The position numbers and the translations under genes are program-made. From positions 1 to 64,000 of the forward strand of contig JBCCDA010000005.1 in NCBI GenBank assembly GCA_039033215.1: a DNA stretch of 64,000 nucleotides, read 5' to 3'. The DNA is from Thermohalobaculum sp039033215 (GTDB lineage: Bacteria > Pseudomonadota > Alphaproteobacteria > Rhodobacterales > Rhodobacteraceae). The notes under the pieces were generated by a model. That model was not told where the DNA came from. It did not search any database and saw only the letters and a list, made by a program, of their open reading frames with translations. The stretch's first letter is position 1. Each line of letters starts with the position of its first letter. Of the stretch, positions 31,551 through 41,330 are shown one piece after another.

Positions 31551-32543
31551 TCAGGATCGGAGGTCGGCGATCACGCGCTCGGCCGCTTCTTCGGGGTCGA
31601 GCGTGCCGCGGGAGACCTGCTCCTCCAGATCGTCCAGCAAGGCGCGCAAACCGCTGTCGCGCCGGATGAGGTCCATCACGGCACGCTCCAGCGCCTTGCG
31701 CATGGCCTGCACCGCTTGCCGGGCCCGAGTCTGGTCCAGCAGCCCGCCCTCGAGGCGGTGGCGGTGAAGCTCGAGGACGGCGGCCCAAACTGTGTCCAAC
31801 CCGGTGCCTGTGACAGCCGAGGCAGAAAGCGCCTTGGGAAATCCAGGTGCGTCGCCCTGCCGCGACCTCAGGAGATGGAGCGCCGAGGCATACTCGCTGC
31901 GCGTCGCCTCCGCTTGCGCCGCCATGTCCCCGTCCGCCTTGTTGACGACGATGAGATCGGCAATCTCCATGATGCCGCGTTTGACACCTTGCAATTCATC
32001 CCCGCCGCCGGGCGCCAGGAGCAGAACGAAGATATCGGTCATCTCGGCGACCATGGTCTCGGACTGACCGACACCCACCGTCTCGACCAGCACAGTGTCG
32101 TAACCCGCCGCCTCGACCAGCCTGATCGCCTCGCGCGTGCGCCGGGCAACGCCGCCCAGGGTGCCCAGGGACGGGGAGGGCCGGACAAAGGCCCCGGGCG
32201 CCCGCGACAGGCGCTCCATCCGGGTCTTGTCGCCAAGGATCGAGCCCCCCGTGCGCGTCGACGAGGGATCGACCGCCAGCACCGCCACCCGGTGGCCGGC
32301 GTCGACCAGTCGCATCCCCATCGTCTCGATGAACGTCGACTTTCCAACACCGGGGGTACCGGAGAGGCCAATTCGCCGGACGACGGAACCCGCGGGCCCG
32401 ATCCGTTCCAGCAGCGCCCGCGCTTGCAAACGATGGTCGGGCCGGGTCGACTCGACCAGCGTGATCGCCTGGGCCAGGGCCCGGCGCTCACCGGCGACGA
32501 CCCGCTGAGCGAGGGTCTCGATGGCAGTGTCGGGCTGGGACAT
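31551..32543 (-). CDS. meaB: MeaB/ArgK-type G-protein chaperone
   Basis: 330 aa. GTPase that protects and reactivates B12-dependent methylmalonyl-CoA mutase. P-loop GTPGVGKST at residues 62-70, then AVDPSSTRTGGSILGDKTRM (switch) and VVNKADGD. Tail RVIADLRS is family-like. In other genomes the mutase genes are adjacent; here they are not, so it works in trans or with another B12 acyl-CoA mutase. Divergent from the DUF3108 gene. Confidence 0.95.
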   Translation of the reverse strand: MSQPDTAIETLAQRVVAGERRALAQAITLVESTRPDHRLQARALLERIGPAGSVVRRIGLSGTPGVGKSTFIETMGMRLVDAGHRVAVLAVDPSSTRTGGSILGDKTRMERLSRAPGAFVRPSPSLGTLGGVARRTREAIRLVEAAGYDTVLVETVGVGQSETMVAEMTDIFVLLLAPGGGDELQGVKRGIMEIADLIVVNKADGDMAAQAEATRSEYASALHLLRSRQGDAPGFPKALSASAVTGTGLDTVWAAVLELHRHRLEGGLLDQTRARQAVQAMRKALERAVMDLIRRDSGLRALLDDLEEQVSRGTLDPEEAAERVIADLRS

Positions 32544-32650
32544 GGCCGGTGAATCCGGTATGGGTTGGATATCGCCCTACGCCGATCAGGCGGGGGCCGC
32601 GCGGGCGCCTGAATAGGCGAAGTACAGGCCCGCTGCAACGGAGGTGTAGA

Positions 32651-33394
32651 ATGATCGCTTTGCGTATGTGTATGGCGGCCGCCCTGGTTGCGGTGGGGTT
32701 GGCGCCGATCCCGGTGGCTTCGGACCCCGCGACCCCGCCAAGGGTCAACACGATCTACGATCTCTATCTCGGGGGTATCAAGGCGGGCGAGCTTTCAATC
32801 GACGCCGATTACACAGCCGACGGTTATTCCGCGCAGTCGGTGCTCCGGACAGCCGGGATCGTCGGATTTGTCTACCGCGCGTCGTTCGAGGCCGTGGCTG
32901 AGGGCCGGCTGACGGACTCCGGGCTGGCGCCCGAACGGTTTGCCGCAGACAGCCGGATGAAGTCCAAGACCCAATCAGTCGAGATGATTTATGGGGATGG
33001 CGCGCCGCAGCAGGTGAACGCCGAGCCGGCGTTCATCCCCAAACCCTGGCAGGTCGACCCGACCGAGCAGAAAGGCGCGCTGGACCCGATCACGGCGGCA
33101 CTGATGGCCCTGGCACCCGCCTCGACAGAAAGTCTCTGCAATCAGAGTGTCCCAGTCTTCGACGGCCGCCGACGCTATGCGATCGATCTCGGCGCCCCCG
33201 TCGTCGAGCATGGCCGCATCAAGTGCCCTGCCGTCTACCGCCGGATCGCGGGCTTCAAGCCCAAGATGATGGCAAAGAATCCACAGTTTCCGTTCTCGAT
33301 CTGGTTCGAGGAGCGCGACGACGGGCTGGCCCATGTGGTGCGCGCGGCGGGCGAGAGCATGTTCGGCCTCGCGGTGGTTCTGTTGCGCGAGTAG
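32651..33394 (+). CDS. DUF3108 periplasmic protein
   Basis: 247 aa from ATG 32651, behind GGAGGTG. The signal peptide (about 1-25) ends IPVASDPA. The body matches DUF3108: YDLYLGGIKAGELSIDADYT, then FVYRASFEAVAEGRLTDSG and a C-terminal WFEERDDGLAHVVRA. A beta-rich lipid-binding-like fold is expected, probably in the periplasm. Function unknown. Ends 65 nt before hrpB on the same strand. Confidence 0.85.
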   Translation: MIALRMCMAAALVAVGLAPIPVASDPATPPRVNTIYDLYLGGIKAGELSIDADYTADGYSAQSVLRTAGIVGFVYRASFEAVAEGRLTDSGLAPERFAADSRMKSKTQSVEMIYGDGAPQQVNAEPAFIPKPWQVDPTEQKGALDPITAALMALAPASTESLCNQSVPVFDGRRRYAIDLGAPVVEHGRIKCPAVYRRIAGFKPKMMAKNPQFPFSIWFEERDDGLAHVVRAAGESMFGLAVVLLRE

Positions 33395-33459
33395 ACGGCT
33401 GATCGCCCCAGGCGCGTACGCCTTGCCCCCGGGCGCGCGCTCTGACATTCCCGCAGGCC

Positions 33460-35925
33460 ATGAACCTGCCCATCGATGCCGTCCTTCCGGATGTTCGCGC
33501 GGCCCTTAGCGGGGGCACGCAACTGATCCTCGCCGCCCCACCGGGCGCGGGCAAGACGACCGGCGTGCCGCTGGCGTTGCTGGACGAGAGCTGGGTCGAG
33601 GGGCGGATCCTGGTGCTGGAGCCGCGGCGCCTCGCAACCCGGGCCGCCGCGGAACGCATGGCCTCGGTGCTGGGCGAGAAGACCGGGCAGCACATCGGCT
33701 ACCGCATCCGGGGCGAGAGCAAGGTCTCAAAGGCCACCAAGGTCGAGGTGATCACCGAAGGCATCCTGACCCGGATGTTGCAATCCGATCCGGAACTGCC
33801 GGGGGTCTCGGCGGTGCTGTTTGACGAGGTCCACGAGCGCTCGATCCATACGGACCTCGGCCTCGCGCTTTGTCTCGAGGCGCAGGAGACGCTGCGCCCG
33901 GATCTGAAGGTCGTCGCCATGTCAGCGACCCTGGACGTCGCCGCGTTCCGCCGGATCATGCCGGAGGCGGCGGTGATCGAAAGTGCTGGGCGCGCCTTCC
34001 CCGTCGACACCCGTTGGCTGCCGCGCCCCTGGCGCCGACCGGAGGACAACCGTCGCGGCCTGCCCGCCGCCATCGCCGCGCAGGTCCGCGCTGCCTTGTC
34101 CGAACAGCCGGGAGACGTTCTTGTCTTCCTCCCCGGCGCGGGGGAGATCCGCCGGACCGCCAACCTGTTGGAGGACGCAGAGGCCGAGATCAGACCCCTT
34201 TACGGTGCGCTGCCCTTTGCCGAGCAGCAAGCCGCCCTGCGCCCGTCCGATCGCCGTCGTGTGGTGCTGGCAACCTCGATTGCGGAGACCTCGCTGACGG
34301 TGCCGGGGGTCCGGGTCGTGATCGATTCGGGCTTTGCCCGGCGGGCGGAGGTCGACCGCGCCACGGGTCTCTCGCGGCTGGTCACGGTGCCCGTCTCACG
34401 CGCTGAAGCCGACCAGCGTCGCGGGCGGGCCGGACGGATGGAGCCGGGCGTGTGCTACCGGATGTGGACAAGGGGGGTGGAAGGCGCCCTGCCCGCCCAG
34501 CCCCCACCGGAGATCCTCGCAACCGATCTGGCACCGCTGGCGCTGGAACTCGCGGTCTGGGGCACCACAGACCTCGCCGCCATGCGCTTCATCGACCCGC
34601 CACCCGCGGCTGGCCTCACCGCCGCCCGTCGGCTGTTGCAGGACCTCGGCGCGCTGGACGCCGACGGTCGCGTGACACCGGAGGGCCGCGAGATGGCCCG
34701 CAAACCGCTGCATCCACGGCTGTCGCACATGGTGCAGGCGGGCGTGGCCCAGGGCGCCGCGGCCGAGGCGGCACTACTCGCAGCGATGGTATCGGAGCGC
34801 GACCCTCTGCGCGCGGCGACATCCGATCTCCGTACCCGGCTGGACGCCATCCTCTCCCCGCCAGCGGCGGCTGATCGCGGAACAATCCAGCGCATCCGTG
34901 ACGATGCCCGGCGGATCTCCCCAGGCCGCGTCGACAAGGCCCGCCTGCATCGCGTGTCAGCGCTGCTCACAGCCCACGCCTACCCGGACCGGATAGCCAT
35001 GCGGCGCCCGGGGGACCAGCCGCGCTACCTGCTCTCGAACGGGCGCGGCGCGATGTTGCCCGCAGGGGACCCCCTGGCCGGGGAGCGTCTGCTCATCGCT
35101 ACAGATCTCGAAGACGGGCGCGAGGCCCGAATCCGTGCGGCGATCCCGTTGAGCGAGGCGGAGCTTCGCGATGTGCACGGCGGCCTCATTGCCGAGACAA
35201 CGGTTGCCGAGTGGTCGTCGCGCGACAGTGCCGTCGTGGCCCGTCGGCGCGAGATGCTGGGCGCCATCGCACTCAGCGACCGGCGCTGGGACGATGCACC
35301 CGCCGATGTGCTGGGTGCAGCCCTTCTCGATGGGATCCGCGAGAAGGGGATCACCGCCCTGCCATGGCCCAAGGGCGCGCTGGCTCTGCGAACACGAATC
35401 GGTTGGCTGCGGGCGCTGAGCGGTGAGATCGCGCAGCGCCTGCCCGATTGGTCGGACGACGGGCTTGCCGAAAATCTGGCGACCTGGCTCGCGCCACATC
35501 TCGACGGCGAGACCAGGATCGGACAACTCGACAAGCTGGATTTCACCAACATCCTGCGCGGCGCCCTGGACTGGGAGACCGCGCAGGAGGCCGACCGGCT
35601 CGCCCCCTCGCACTGGCAAACACCGCTGGGATCCCGGATCCTTGTCGACTATTCCGGTGAGACGCCGCAGTTGTCCGTACGCCTGCAGGAGGTTTTTGGC
35701 CTTACCCATCACCCGATGATCGGTGATCCGCCAGTGCCACTATCGCTATCCCTTCTGTCCCCGGCACAGCGCCCTGTCCAGGTCACCTCGGACCTGCCGG
35801 GCTTCTGGTCGGGCAGCTACGCGGACGTCCGCCGGGACATGCGCGCACGCTATCCCAGACACCCCTGGCCCGAAGATCCCAGCTCGGCCGAGCCGACAAA
35901 ACGCGCAAGAACAACGAAATCGTAA
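33460..35925 (+). CDS. hrpB: ATP-dependent helicase HrpB
   Basis: 821 aa, the family length. DExH-box RNA-helicase-like protein. Walker A APPGAGKTT (residues 26-34), Walker B FDEVHERS, SAT motif MSATLD, and the HrpB C-terminal domain. The ending has WPEDP followed by a basic tail (KRARTTKS), as in the family. Genetically dispensable in most bacteria; substrate unknown. Follows the DUF3108 gene by 65 nt and is probably co-transcribed with it. Confidence 0.95.
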   Translation: MNLPIDAVLPDVRAALSGGTQLILAAPPGAGKTTGVPLALLDESWVEGRILVLEPRRLATRAAAERMASVLGEKTGQHIGYRIRGESKVSKATKVEVITEGILTRMLQSDPELPGVSAVLFDEVHERSIHTDLGLALCLEAQETLRPDLKVVAMSATLDVAAFRRIMPEAAVIESAGRAFPVDTRWLPRPWRRPEDNRRGLPAAIAAQVRAALSEQPGDVLVFLPGAGEIRRTANLLEDAEAEIRPLYGALPFAEQQAALRPSDRRRVVLATSIAETSLTVPGVRVVIDSGFARRAEVDRATGLSRLVTVPVSRAEADQRRGRAGRMEPGVCYRMWTRGVEGALPAQPPPEILATDLAPLALELAVWGTTDLAAMRFIDPPPAAGLTAARRLLQDLGALDADGRVTPEGREMARKPLHPRLSHMVQAGVAQGAAAEAALLAAMVSERDPLRAATSDLRTRLDAILSPPAAADRGTIQRIRDDARRISPGRVDKARLHRVSALLTAHAYPDRIAMRRPGDQPRYLLSNGRGAMLPAGDPLAGERLLIATDLEDGREARIRAAIPLSEAELRDVHGGLIAETTVAEWSSRDSAVVARRREMLGAIALSDRRWDDAPADVLGAALLDGIREKGITALPWPKGALALRTRIGWLRALSGEIAQRLPDWSDDGLAENLATWLAPHLDGETRIGQLDKLDFTNILRGALDWETAQEADRLAPSHWQTPLGSRILVDYSGETPQLSVRLQEVFGLTHHPMIGDPPVPLSLSLLSPAQRPVQVTSDLPGFWSGSYADVRRDMRARYPRHPWPEDPSSAEPTKRARTTKS

Positions 35926-36014
35926 CGATCACCTGCTCAGGAATGGGACAACTCTCGTTGACCTCGCACCGAGTCGGGCGCAGGCTTCGTCCAAAACCGC
36001 TGGGGAGCTTCAGA

Positions 36015-37445
36015 ATGAACACCACCGTCTATCAAAGTCACCGTGAACCCACGTTCCGCGAGTCGGTCGAGATCATGTTCAATCAGGCGGCAGACCTGAT
36101 CGACATGCCCGAGGGCCTGGCCGAGAAGATCCGCGTCTGCAACTCTACCTACACGGTCCGTTTCGGGGTGAAGCTGCGCGGGCAGATCCACACGTTTACG
36201 GGATACCGCAGCGTCCATTCGGAGCATATGGAGCCGGTCAAGGGTGGCATCCGCTATGCCGACAACGTGCACCAGGACGAGGTCGAGGCGCTTGCAGCGC
36301 TCATGACGTTCAAGTGCAGCCTTGTCGAGGTGCCTTTTGGCGGCTCGAAGGGTGGGTTGCGGATCGATCCGCGCCAGTGGGACGGCGACGAGCTCGAGCG
36401 GATCACCCGGCGCTTCGCCTACGAGCTGATCAAGCGCGACCTGATCAACCCCTCGCAAAACGTGCCTGCACCCGACATGGGCACCGGCGAGCGTGAGATG
36501 GCCTGGATCGCCGACCAGTATAAGCGCATGCACACGACCGACATCGATGGCAACGCCTGCGTCACCGGCAAGCCGCGCAACGCGGGCGGTATCGCCGGGC
36601 GGGTCGAGGCGACGGGGCGCGGGGTGCAGTACGCGCTGCGCGAGTTCTTCCGCAACCCCGAGGACGTGAAGAAGGCGGGCCTCACGGGTGACCTCGGCGG
36701 CAAGCGCGTGGTCGTCCAGGGGCTCGGCAACGTCGGGTACCACGCCGCGAAGTTCCTGGCCGACGAAGATGATTGCAAGATCGTGGGCATCGGCGAACGG
36801 GACGGGGCCATCATGAACCCCGACGGCTTCGACATCGACGCCGTCCGTGCGCACATCATGGAGCGCCAGGGCGTCAAGGGATATCCCGGGGCCGAGTACG
36901 CCGAAGAAGGCGCCAAGGTCCTCGAGCAGGATTGCGACATCCTTATCCCGGCGGCGTTGGAAGGCGTGATCCATCTGCGCAACGCCCGCGACGTCAAGGC
37001 ACCACTGATCATCGAGGCGGCGAATGGCCCGATCACGGCGGGCGCCAACGACATCCTGCGCGATGCGGGCTGCATCATCATCCCGGACCTCTACGCCAAC
37101 GCCGGCGGTGTGACGGTGTCCTACTTCGAATGGGTCAAGAACCTCAGCCACATCCGCTTCGGACGCATGCAGCGTCGGCAGGAAGAGGCACGCCACCAGT
37201 TGCTGGTCGACGAGATCGAGCGGCTGACGGGCAACAAGGTCACCGAGTCCTTCAAGGAGAAGTACATCCAGGGCGCGGGCGAGCTGGAACTGGTGCGCTC
37301 CGGCCTCGATGACACGATGCGCATTGCCTACCAACAGATGGCCGAGGTTTGGCGGGCACGGGACGACGTGCCGGATCTGCGCACGGCGGGATACATCGTC
37401 GCTGTCGAGCGTGTTCGCGACACCTATCAGGCCAAAGGGCTCTGA
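36015..37445 (+). CDS. Glu/Leu/Phe/Val dehydrogenase (glutamate dehydrogenase-like)
   Basis: 476 aa from ATG 36015 (MNTTVYQSHREP), behind GGGGAG at 36002-36007. Substrate lysines: Lys76 (PVKGGIRY), Lys100 and Lys112 (FGGSKGGLRIDP), the last being the catalytic one. Rossmann part contains VVQGLGNVGYHAAKFLADE. Oxidative deamination of glutamate to 2-oxoglutarate with NAD(P) is likely; the Rossmann fingerprint (GxGNVG) is followed by an acidic residue, compatible with NAD. The longer open frame (35943) has no ribosome site. Confidence 0.9.
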   Translation: MNTTVYQSHREPTFRESVEIMFNQAADLIDMPEGLAEKIRVCNSTYTVRFGVKLRGQIHTFTGYRSVHSEHMEPVKGGIRYADNVHQDEVEALAALMTFKCSLVEVPFGGSKGGLRIDPRQWDGDELERITRRFAYELIKRDLINPSQNVPAPDMGTGEREMAWIADQYKRMHTTDIDGNACVTGKPRNAGGIAGRVEATGRGVQYALREFFRNPEDVKKAGLTGDLGGKRVVVQGLGNVGYHAAKFLADEDDCKIVGIGERDGAIMNPDGFDIDAVRAHIMERQGVKGYPGAEYAEEGAKVLEQDCDILIPAALEGVIHLRNARDVKAPLIIEAANGPITAGANDILRDAGCIIIPDLYANAGGVTVSYFEWVKNLSHIRFGRMQRRQEEARHQLLVDEIERLTGNKVTESFKEKYIQGAGELELVRSGLDDTMRIAYQQMAEVWRARDDVPDLRTAGYIVAVERVRDTYQAKGL

Positions 37446-37459
37446 GACCCGAGCCTGCC

Positions 37460-39118
37460 CTAGCTTGCCTGTTCGATCAGGGCGTCGGCCGCCGCGCGGG
37501 CGGCGTCCGTCACCGCGTCGCCTGACAGCATGCGCGCGATCTCGTCCCGCCGCGCCACCTGCGAGAGCGGCGTGACATCCGTCCGTGCGGCGCCGGCAAC
37601 GAGGCTTTTGGCAATCTGGAAGTGCCGCTGCCCCAGCGCCGCGACCTGGGGTGAGTGGGTGACAACCAGCACCTGACCCGCTTCGGCCAACCGCGATAGG
37701 CGACGCCCGACGGCATCCGCCGTCGCACCGCCCACGCCGCGGTCAATCTCGTCGAAGATCAGCGACAGCCCGTCGGAGCGGTTCGCAAGCTGGACCTTGA
37801 GGGCCAGCAGAAACCGCGAGAGCTCCCCGCCCGAGGCGATGCGGTCTATCGGCCCCGGGCGTGCGCCCGGATTGATAGCTGCGGTAAACCGGACATCCTC
37901 AGCGCCCTCCGGCCCCGGATCCCCTTCAGTGATCTCGGTGACGAACCGGGCGTTCTCCATCTTCAGCGGGGCCAGTTCCTCGGTCACCGCTGCATCCAGC
38001 TGCGTGGCTGCCGTGCGCCGCGCGGCGCCCAGTGCCGCCGCGGCTCTGGTGTAGGCGGCCTCGGCGGCACTGGTTGCATCCTGCAGGGCGCCGATGGTCG
38101 CCTCTCCCGCGTCTATGCTCGAGAGATCCGCCGCCAGGCTGCGTGCGTGATCGGCAAGACCGTCCGCGGAGACGTCATGCTTTCGGGCCAGCCGCCGGAT
38201 CGCGAACAACCGCTCTTCGACGTCGTCGAGCCGGCCAGGGTCCACCGTCATCGCCTCGTCGGCGAGCCGCAAGGCGGCCTCGGCCTCAGCCAGCTCGGCA
38301 AGGGTCCGGTCGATCCCGGCGATCGTCTCCTCAAGCCGACCCTCCGCCCGCTCGGCAATGTGCATCAGCCGGGAGAGCGCACCCGACAAGGCGCCCTCGG
38401 CCCCATCTCCGCCCAAAGCCGACAGGGCCTGATTGATCTCGCCCTTGAGCTCGGCGGCATGCCGGATCAGGCGGCGCTCGGACTCAAGCTCGGCGTCTTC
38501 GCCCGGCTGCGGCGCCAACGCTTCAAGCTCCTCGACGGCGTGGCGCAAGTAGTCCGCATCCGCCGCGGCCTTCTCCAACTGGGCGCGGGCGGCGTCCAAC
38601 GCCTTCACAGCCCCCTGCCATTCGGTCCAGGCAACCCGGACCGCCGCGCGTTCTGACGCATGACCACCGAAGGCGTCCAGCATGCCCCGGTGACCGCGCG
38701 CCGCGAGCAGACCGCGGTCGTCATGCTGCCCGTGCACCTCCACCAGCAAGGTACCGATCCGGGACAGAACTTCGGCACTGACCCGCTGATCATTGACGAA
38801 TGCCCGCGACGGCCCGTCCTCGGAGGCGGTGCGGCGCAGGATCAGCTCTCCGTCGCTCGCGTCGAGATCCAGGTCGTCCAGCAGCGCTTGCACAGGATGG
38901 CGGGGACCGGGTTCGAACGTGGCGGTCACGCTGCCCTTGCCCGCACCGGCACGCACCAGATCGCGCGCGGGGCGCCCGCCCAGGGCGAAGCCCAATGCAT
39001 CCAGAAGGATCGACTTGCCGGCACCCGTCTCGCCGGTGAGCACATTCAGCCCGGGCTCGAAATCGAGATCCAGCGTCTCGATGAGCACGATATCGCGGAT
39101 CGCGAGCGCACTGAGCAT
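37460..39118 (-). CDS. recN: DNA repair protein RecN
   Basis: 552 aa from ATG 39118 (MLSALAIRDIVLIE). SMC-like ATPase in double-strand break repair. Walker A GETGAGKS (29-36), coiled-coil middle rich in Ala/Glu (about 160-390), signature ASGGELSRFLLALKV and Walker B SLIFDEIDRGVGG. Last gene of the division cluster, 19 nt after the bamD stop, a linkage common in alphaproteobacteria. Complete. Start at 39118 is the family N-terminus; the longer frame adds unrelated sequence. Confidence 0.97.
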   Translation of the reverse strand: MLSALAIRDIVLIETLDLDFEPGLNVLTGETGAGKSILLDALGFALGGRPARDLVRAGAGKGSVTATFEPGPRHPVQALLDDLDLDASDGELILRRTASEDGPSRAFVNDQRVSAEVLSRIGTLLVEVHGQHDDRGLLAARGHRGMLDAFGGHASERAAVRVAWTEWQGAVKALDAARAQLEKAAADADYLRHAVEELEALAPQPGEDAELESERRLIRHAAELKGEINQALSALGGDGAEGALSGALSRLMHIAERAEGRLEETIAGIDRTLAELAEAEAALRLADEAMTVDPGRLDDVEERLFAIRRLARKHDVSADGLADHARSLAADLSSIDAGEATIGALQDATSAAEAAYTRAAAALGAARRTAATQLDAAVTEELAPLKMENARFVTEITEGDPGPEGAEDVRFTAAINPGARPGPIDRIASGGELSRFLLALKVQLANRSDGLSLIFDEIDRGVGGATADAVGRRLSRLAEAGQVLVVTHSPQVAALGQRHFQIAKSLVAGAARTDVTPLSQVARRDEIARMLSGDAVTDAARAAADALIEQAS

Positions 39119-39137
39119 CAGCGGCGCACGGCCCGGG

Positions 39138-39983
39138 TTAGAGCCATTTGCCCTGGAAGACGCGCCGGTAGATGTCACTGAAGAAGCCGCCGGGCTCGCG
39201 CTCGGGCCGCAGATCACGATCCGTCAGCAACGCAAACGAGGCCGCATACCACTCCGATCCCACGAAGTTCTCGCCCAGCACCGCCGCGGTCGTGACCGCT
39301 TCGTCCTCCAGCCCCAGAGACAGGTATGCCTCGACCAGCCGATGCAGCGCCTCCGGCGTGTGCGCTGTGGTCTGGTACTGCTCGAGCACGACCCGGAAGC
39401 GGTTCACGGCCGCGATGTAGTGGCCCCGCTTGAGGTAGTAGCGCCCGACCGTCATCTCCTTGCCGGCAAGGTGATTGTTCGTGAGGTCGATCTTCAACTG
39501 GGCGTCGCGGGCATAGTCCGACGTTGGATAGCGCAGTGTGACTTCCGTCAGTTCCTGCAGCGCGTTCTTGGTGGTCGCCTGGTCACGCTCCACATCGACA
39601 ATCGTGTCATAGTAGGTGAGCGCGATCAGATACTGGGCATAGGCCGCATCGGGGTCCGAGGGATAGAGATCGAGATAGCGTCCCGCCGAGGCCCTGGCGG
39701 CCGGCATGTTGCCCGCCTCGTAGCTTGAGTAAGCCGACATGATCGTGGCGCGCTTGGCCAGTTGCGAGAAGGGATAGAGACGCTCGAGCTCATCATAGGT
39801 CTGGGCTGCGGCTTGGGGGTTGTTGTCTTCCAGCAGCGCTTCCGCGTCTTCGAAGATCTCCTGCGCGCTGCGCTCTTCCACGACGACCTCGTCGTCGTCG
39901 TCGAACCAGCCGGTGGAGCAGGCTGATAGTACCGCGCAAGCAAGGACGAGCCCAAGCATTCTAAGCGCGCCACGTCGTATCAT
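39138..39983 (-). CDS. bamD: Outer-membrane assembly lipoprotein BamD
   Basis: 281 aa. Signal peptide with lipobox LSAC (LACAVLSACSTG), then an acidic DDDDEVVVEERSAQE segment and about five TPR-like helix pairs, including PQAAAQTYDELERLYPFSQ and GNMPAARASAGRYLDLYP. BamD is the essential lipoprotein that docks BamA for outer-membrane beta-barrel insertion. Sits between lpxC and recN, a typical alphaproteobacterial arrangement. Confidence 0.95.
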   Translation of the reverse strand: MIRRGALRMLGLVLACAVLSACSTGWFDDDDEVVVEERSAQEIFEDAEALLEDNNPQAAAQTYDELERLYPFSQLAKRATIMSAYSSYEAGNMPAARASAGRYLDLYPSDPDAAYAQYLIALTYYDTIVDVERDQATTKNALQELTEVTLRYPTSDYARDAQLKIDLTNNHLAGKEMTVGRYYLKRGHYIAAVNRFRVVLEQYQTTAHTPEALHRLVEAYLSLGLEDEAVTTAAVLGENFVGSEWYAASFALLTDRDLRPEREPGGFFSDIYRRVFQGKWL

Positions 39984-40084
39984 GTTTTCTGTCTCCGCAC
40001 CCCGCCGGTTCGCCGGCTCTCAGTCTGCCGACACCATACTGTTCCGATCAGACAAGGGGAAGGGGCGACGCGCCGGATGGGCTG

Positions 40085-41023
40085 TCAGACAGCGATCTGG
40101 GACCGTGCCGATGCGTCGACCGTGCTCGGGATCCGCCCGCCGGGCGCCAGACCATCCGCCAGCGGTTCGAACGCCCATGCATCGGGCGTGCTGAACAGCT
40201 GGTGCAGAAGCTGGTTCGTCAGGCCATGCCCCGCCTTGAAACCGCGGTAGCGCCCAATGATCGGATGACCGGCCAGGGACAGATCGCCCACGGCATCAAG
40301 CATCTTGTGTCGCACGAATTCATCCGGCCGGCGCAGACCACCCGGATTGAGCACTCGCCCCTCGTCGACAACGATGGCGTTCTGAAGGTTGCCACCGCGC
40401 GCCAGCCCCAGCGATCGCAGGTACTCGACCTCGTGCAGATGGCCAAACGTCCGGCAATCCGACAGCTCGCTCGTGAAGGCACCGTTGACCATCGACATGC
40501 TGTGCTCCTGCCGGCCGATTGCCGGATCGGAGAAGTCGATGGCGAACTCAATCTCGAAACGACGGGCCGGGACAAGCTCGGCCCATTTGTCGCCGTCCTC
40601 GAACCGGACGGGCGAGAGAATACGGATCGCGTCAATCGGGGCGTTCAGCTCGCGCACCCCGGCTTGCTGGATGGCACGCACAAACGGTGCAGAAGAGCCG
40701 TCCATGATCGGAACTTCCGGACCGTTCAGCCGGATTGTGCAATCCGTGATACCCGTCCCCGCCAGCGCCGCGAGCACATGCTCGACCGTGCCAACAGAGG
40801 TCCCGTACATGTTCGTCAGTCTGGTGCAAAGCTGGGTGTCGTTGACGAGATCGTACCGCGCGGCGATGTCGCCGGTGCCCGCCGCCACGTCGGAGCGCAC
40901 GAAATGAACCCCAGTGCCGGCTACTGCCGGTACCAGAATCATCCGGACCGGCTGCCCACCGTGGAGACCTATTCCGGCCACTTCGACAGCCGAATTAACC
41001 GTCCTGCGCATCAGATGATCCAC
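40085..41023 (-). CDS. lpxC: UDP-3-O-acyl-N-acetylglucosamine deacetylase
   Basis: 312 aa. Zn-dependent committed step of lipid A synthesis. Catalytic landmarks: GTVEHVLAALAG (Zn His), KMLDAVGDLSLAGHPIIG (Zn His and Asp), and GFKAGHGLTNQLL. Start MDHLMRRTVNSAVEVAG at 41023 follows the usual RTLkxxVxxxGvGLHsG-like opening. Follows ftsZ in the cluster with a 307-nt gap, so it may have its own promoter. Complete. Confidence 0.97.
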   Translation of the reverse strand: MDHLMRRTVNSAVEVAGIGLHGGQPVRMILVPAVAGTGVHFVRSDVAAGTGDIAARYDLVNDTQLCTRLTNMYGTSVGTVEHVLAALAGTGITDCTIRLNGPEVPIMDGSSAPFVRAIQQAGVRELNAPIDAIRILSPVRFEDGDKWAELVPARRFEIEFAIDFSDPAIGRQEHSMSMVNGAFTSELSDCRTFGHLHEVEYLRSLGLARGGNLQNAIVVDEGRVLNPGGLRRPDEFVRHKMLDAVGDLSLAGHPIIGRYRGFKAGHGLTNQLLHQLFSTPDAWAFEPLADGLAPGGRIPSTVDASARSQIAV

Positions 41024-41330
41024 TTACTGCAACTGCCTTGACGCAGAGATCTCCGTCCCTGTTGCAAACTTTCTACACCCTCGGGCAATCCTAACCAAAT
41101 CAACGTTTATGACTGTTTACGACAACTCCGGACGCCAAGCGTCTGGAGACATTGCAGGACCCCCCGCTGGGCGTCCTCGCGAACACGGTATTCGGGATCG
41201 AACCTGGTGTTTGGCGTTAACCGGCCGTTCATGACTGATCAGGGCGTTTCGGTGCGGGTCCAGCGCCTTGTGGCGGAGATTGCACCTAGCATGGCAGGCC
41301 GCCCCTGAGCGAGGCGGCCGGGTTCGTCTA
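41024..41330. other. lpxC promoter region and ftsZ 3' region
   Basis: 307 bases without a gene. Near ftsZ it contains a terminator-like stem-loop (41297-41319); the rest, with TTTACGACA- and AATCCTAACCAAATCAA-type AT-rich patches, is likely the promoter area of lpxC. No small ORF, RNA or repeat is evident. Confidence 0.5.
41297..41319 (-). terminator. Stem-loop after ftsZ
   Basis: GGCCGCC / GGCGGCC, 7-bp stem with a 9-nt loop, 11 nt past the ftsZ stop on the minus strand. No U-run. Confidence 0.4.
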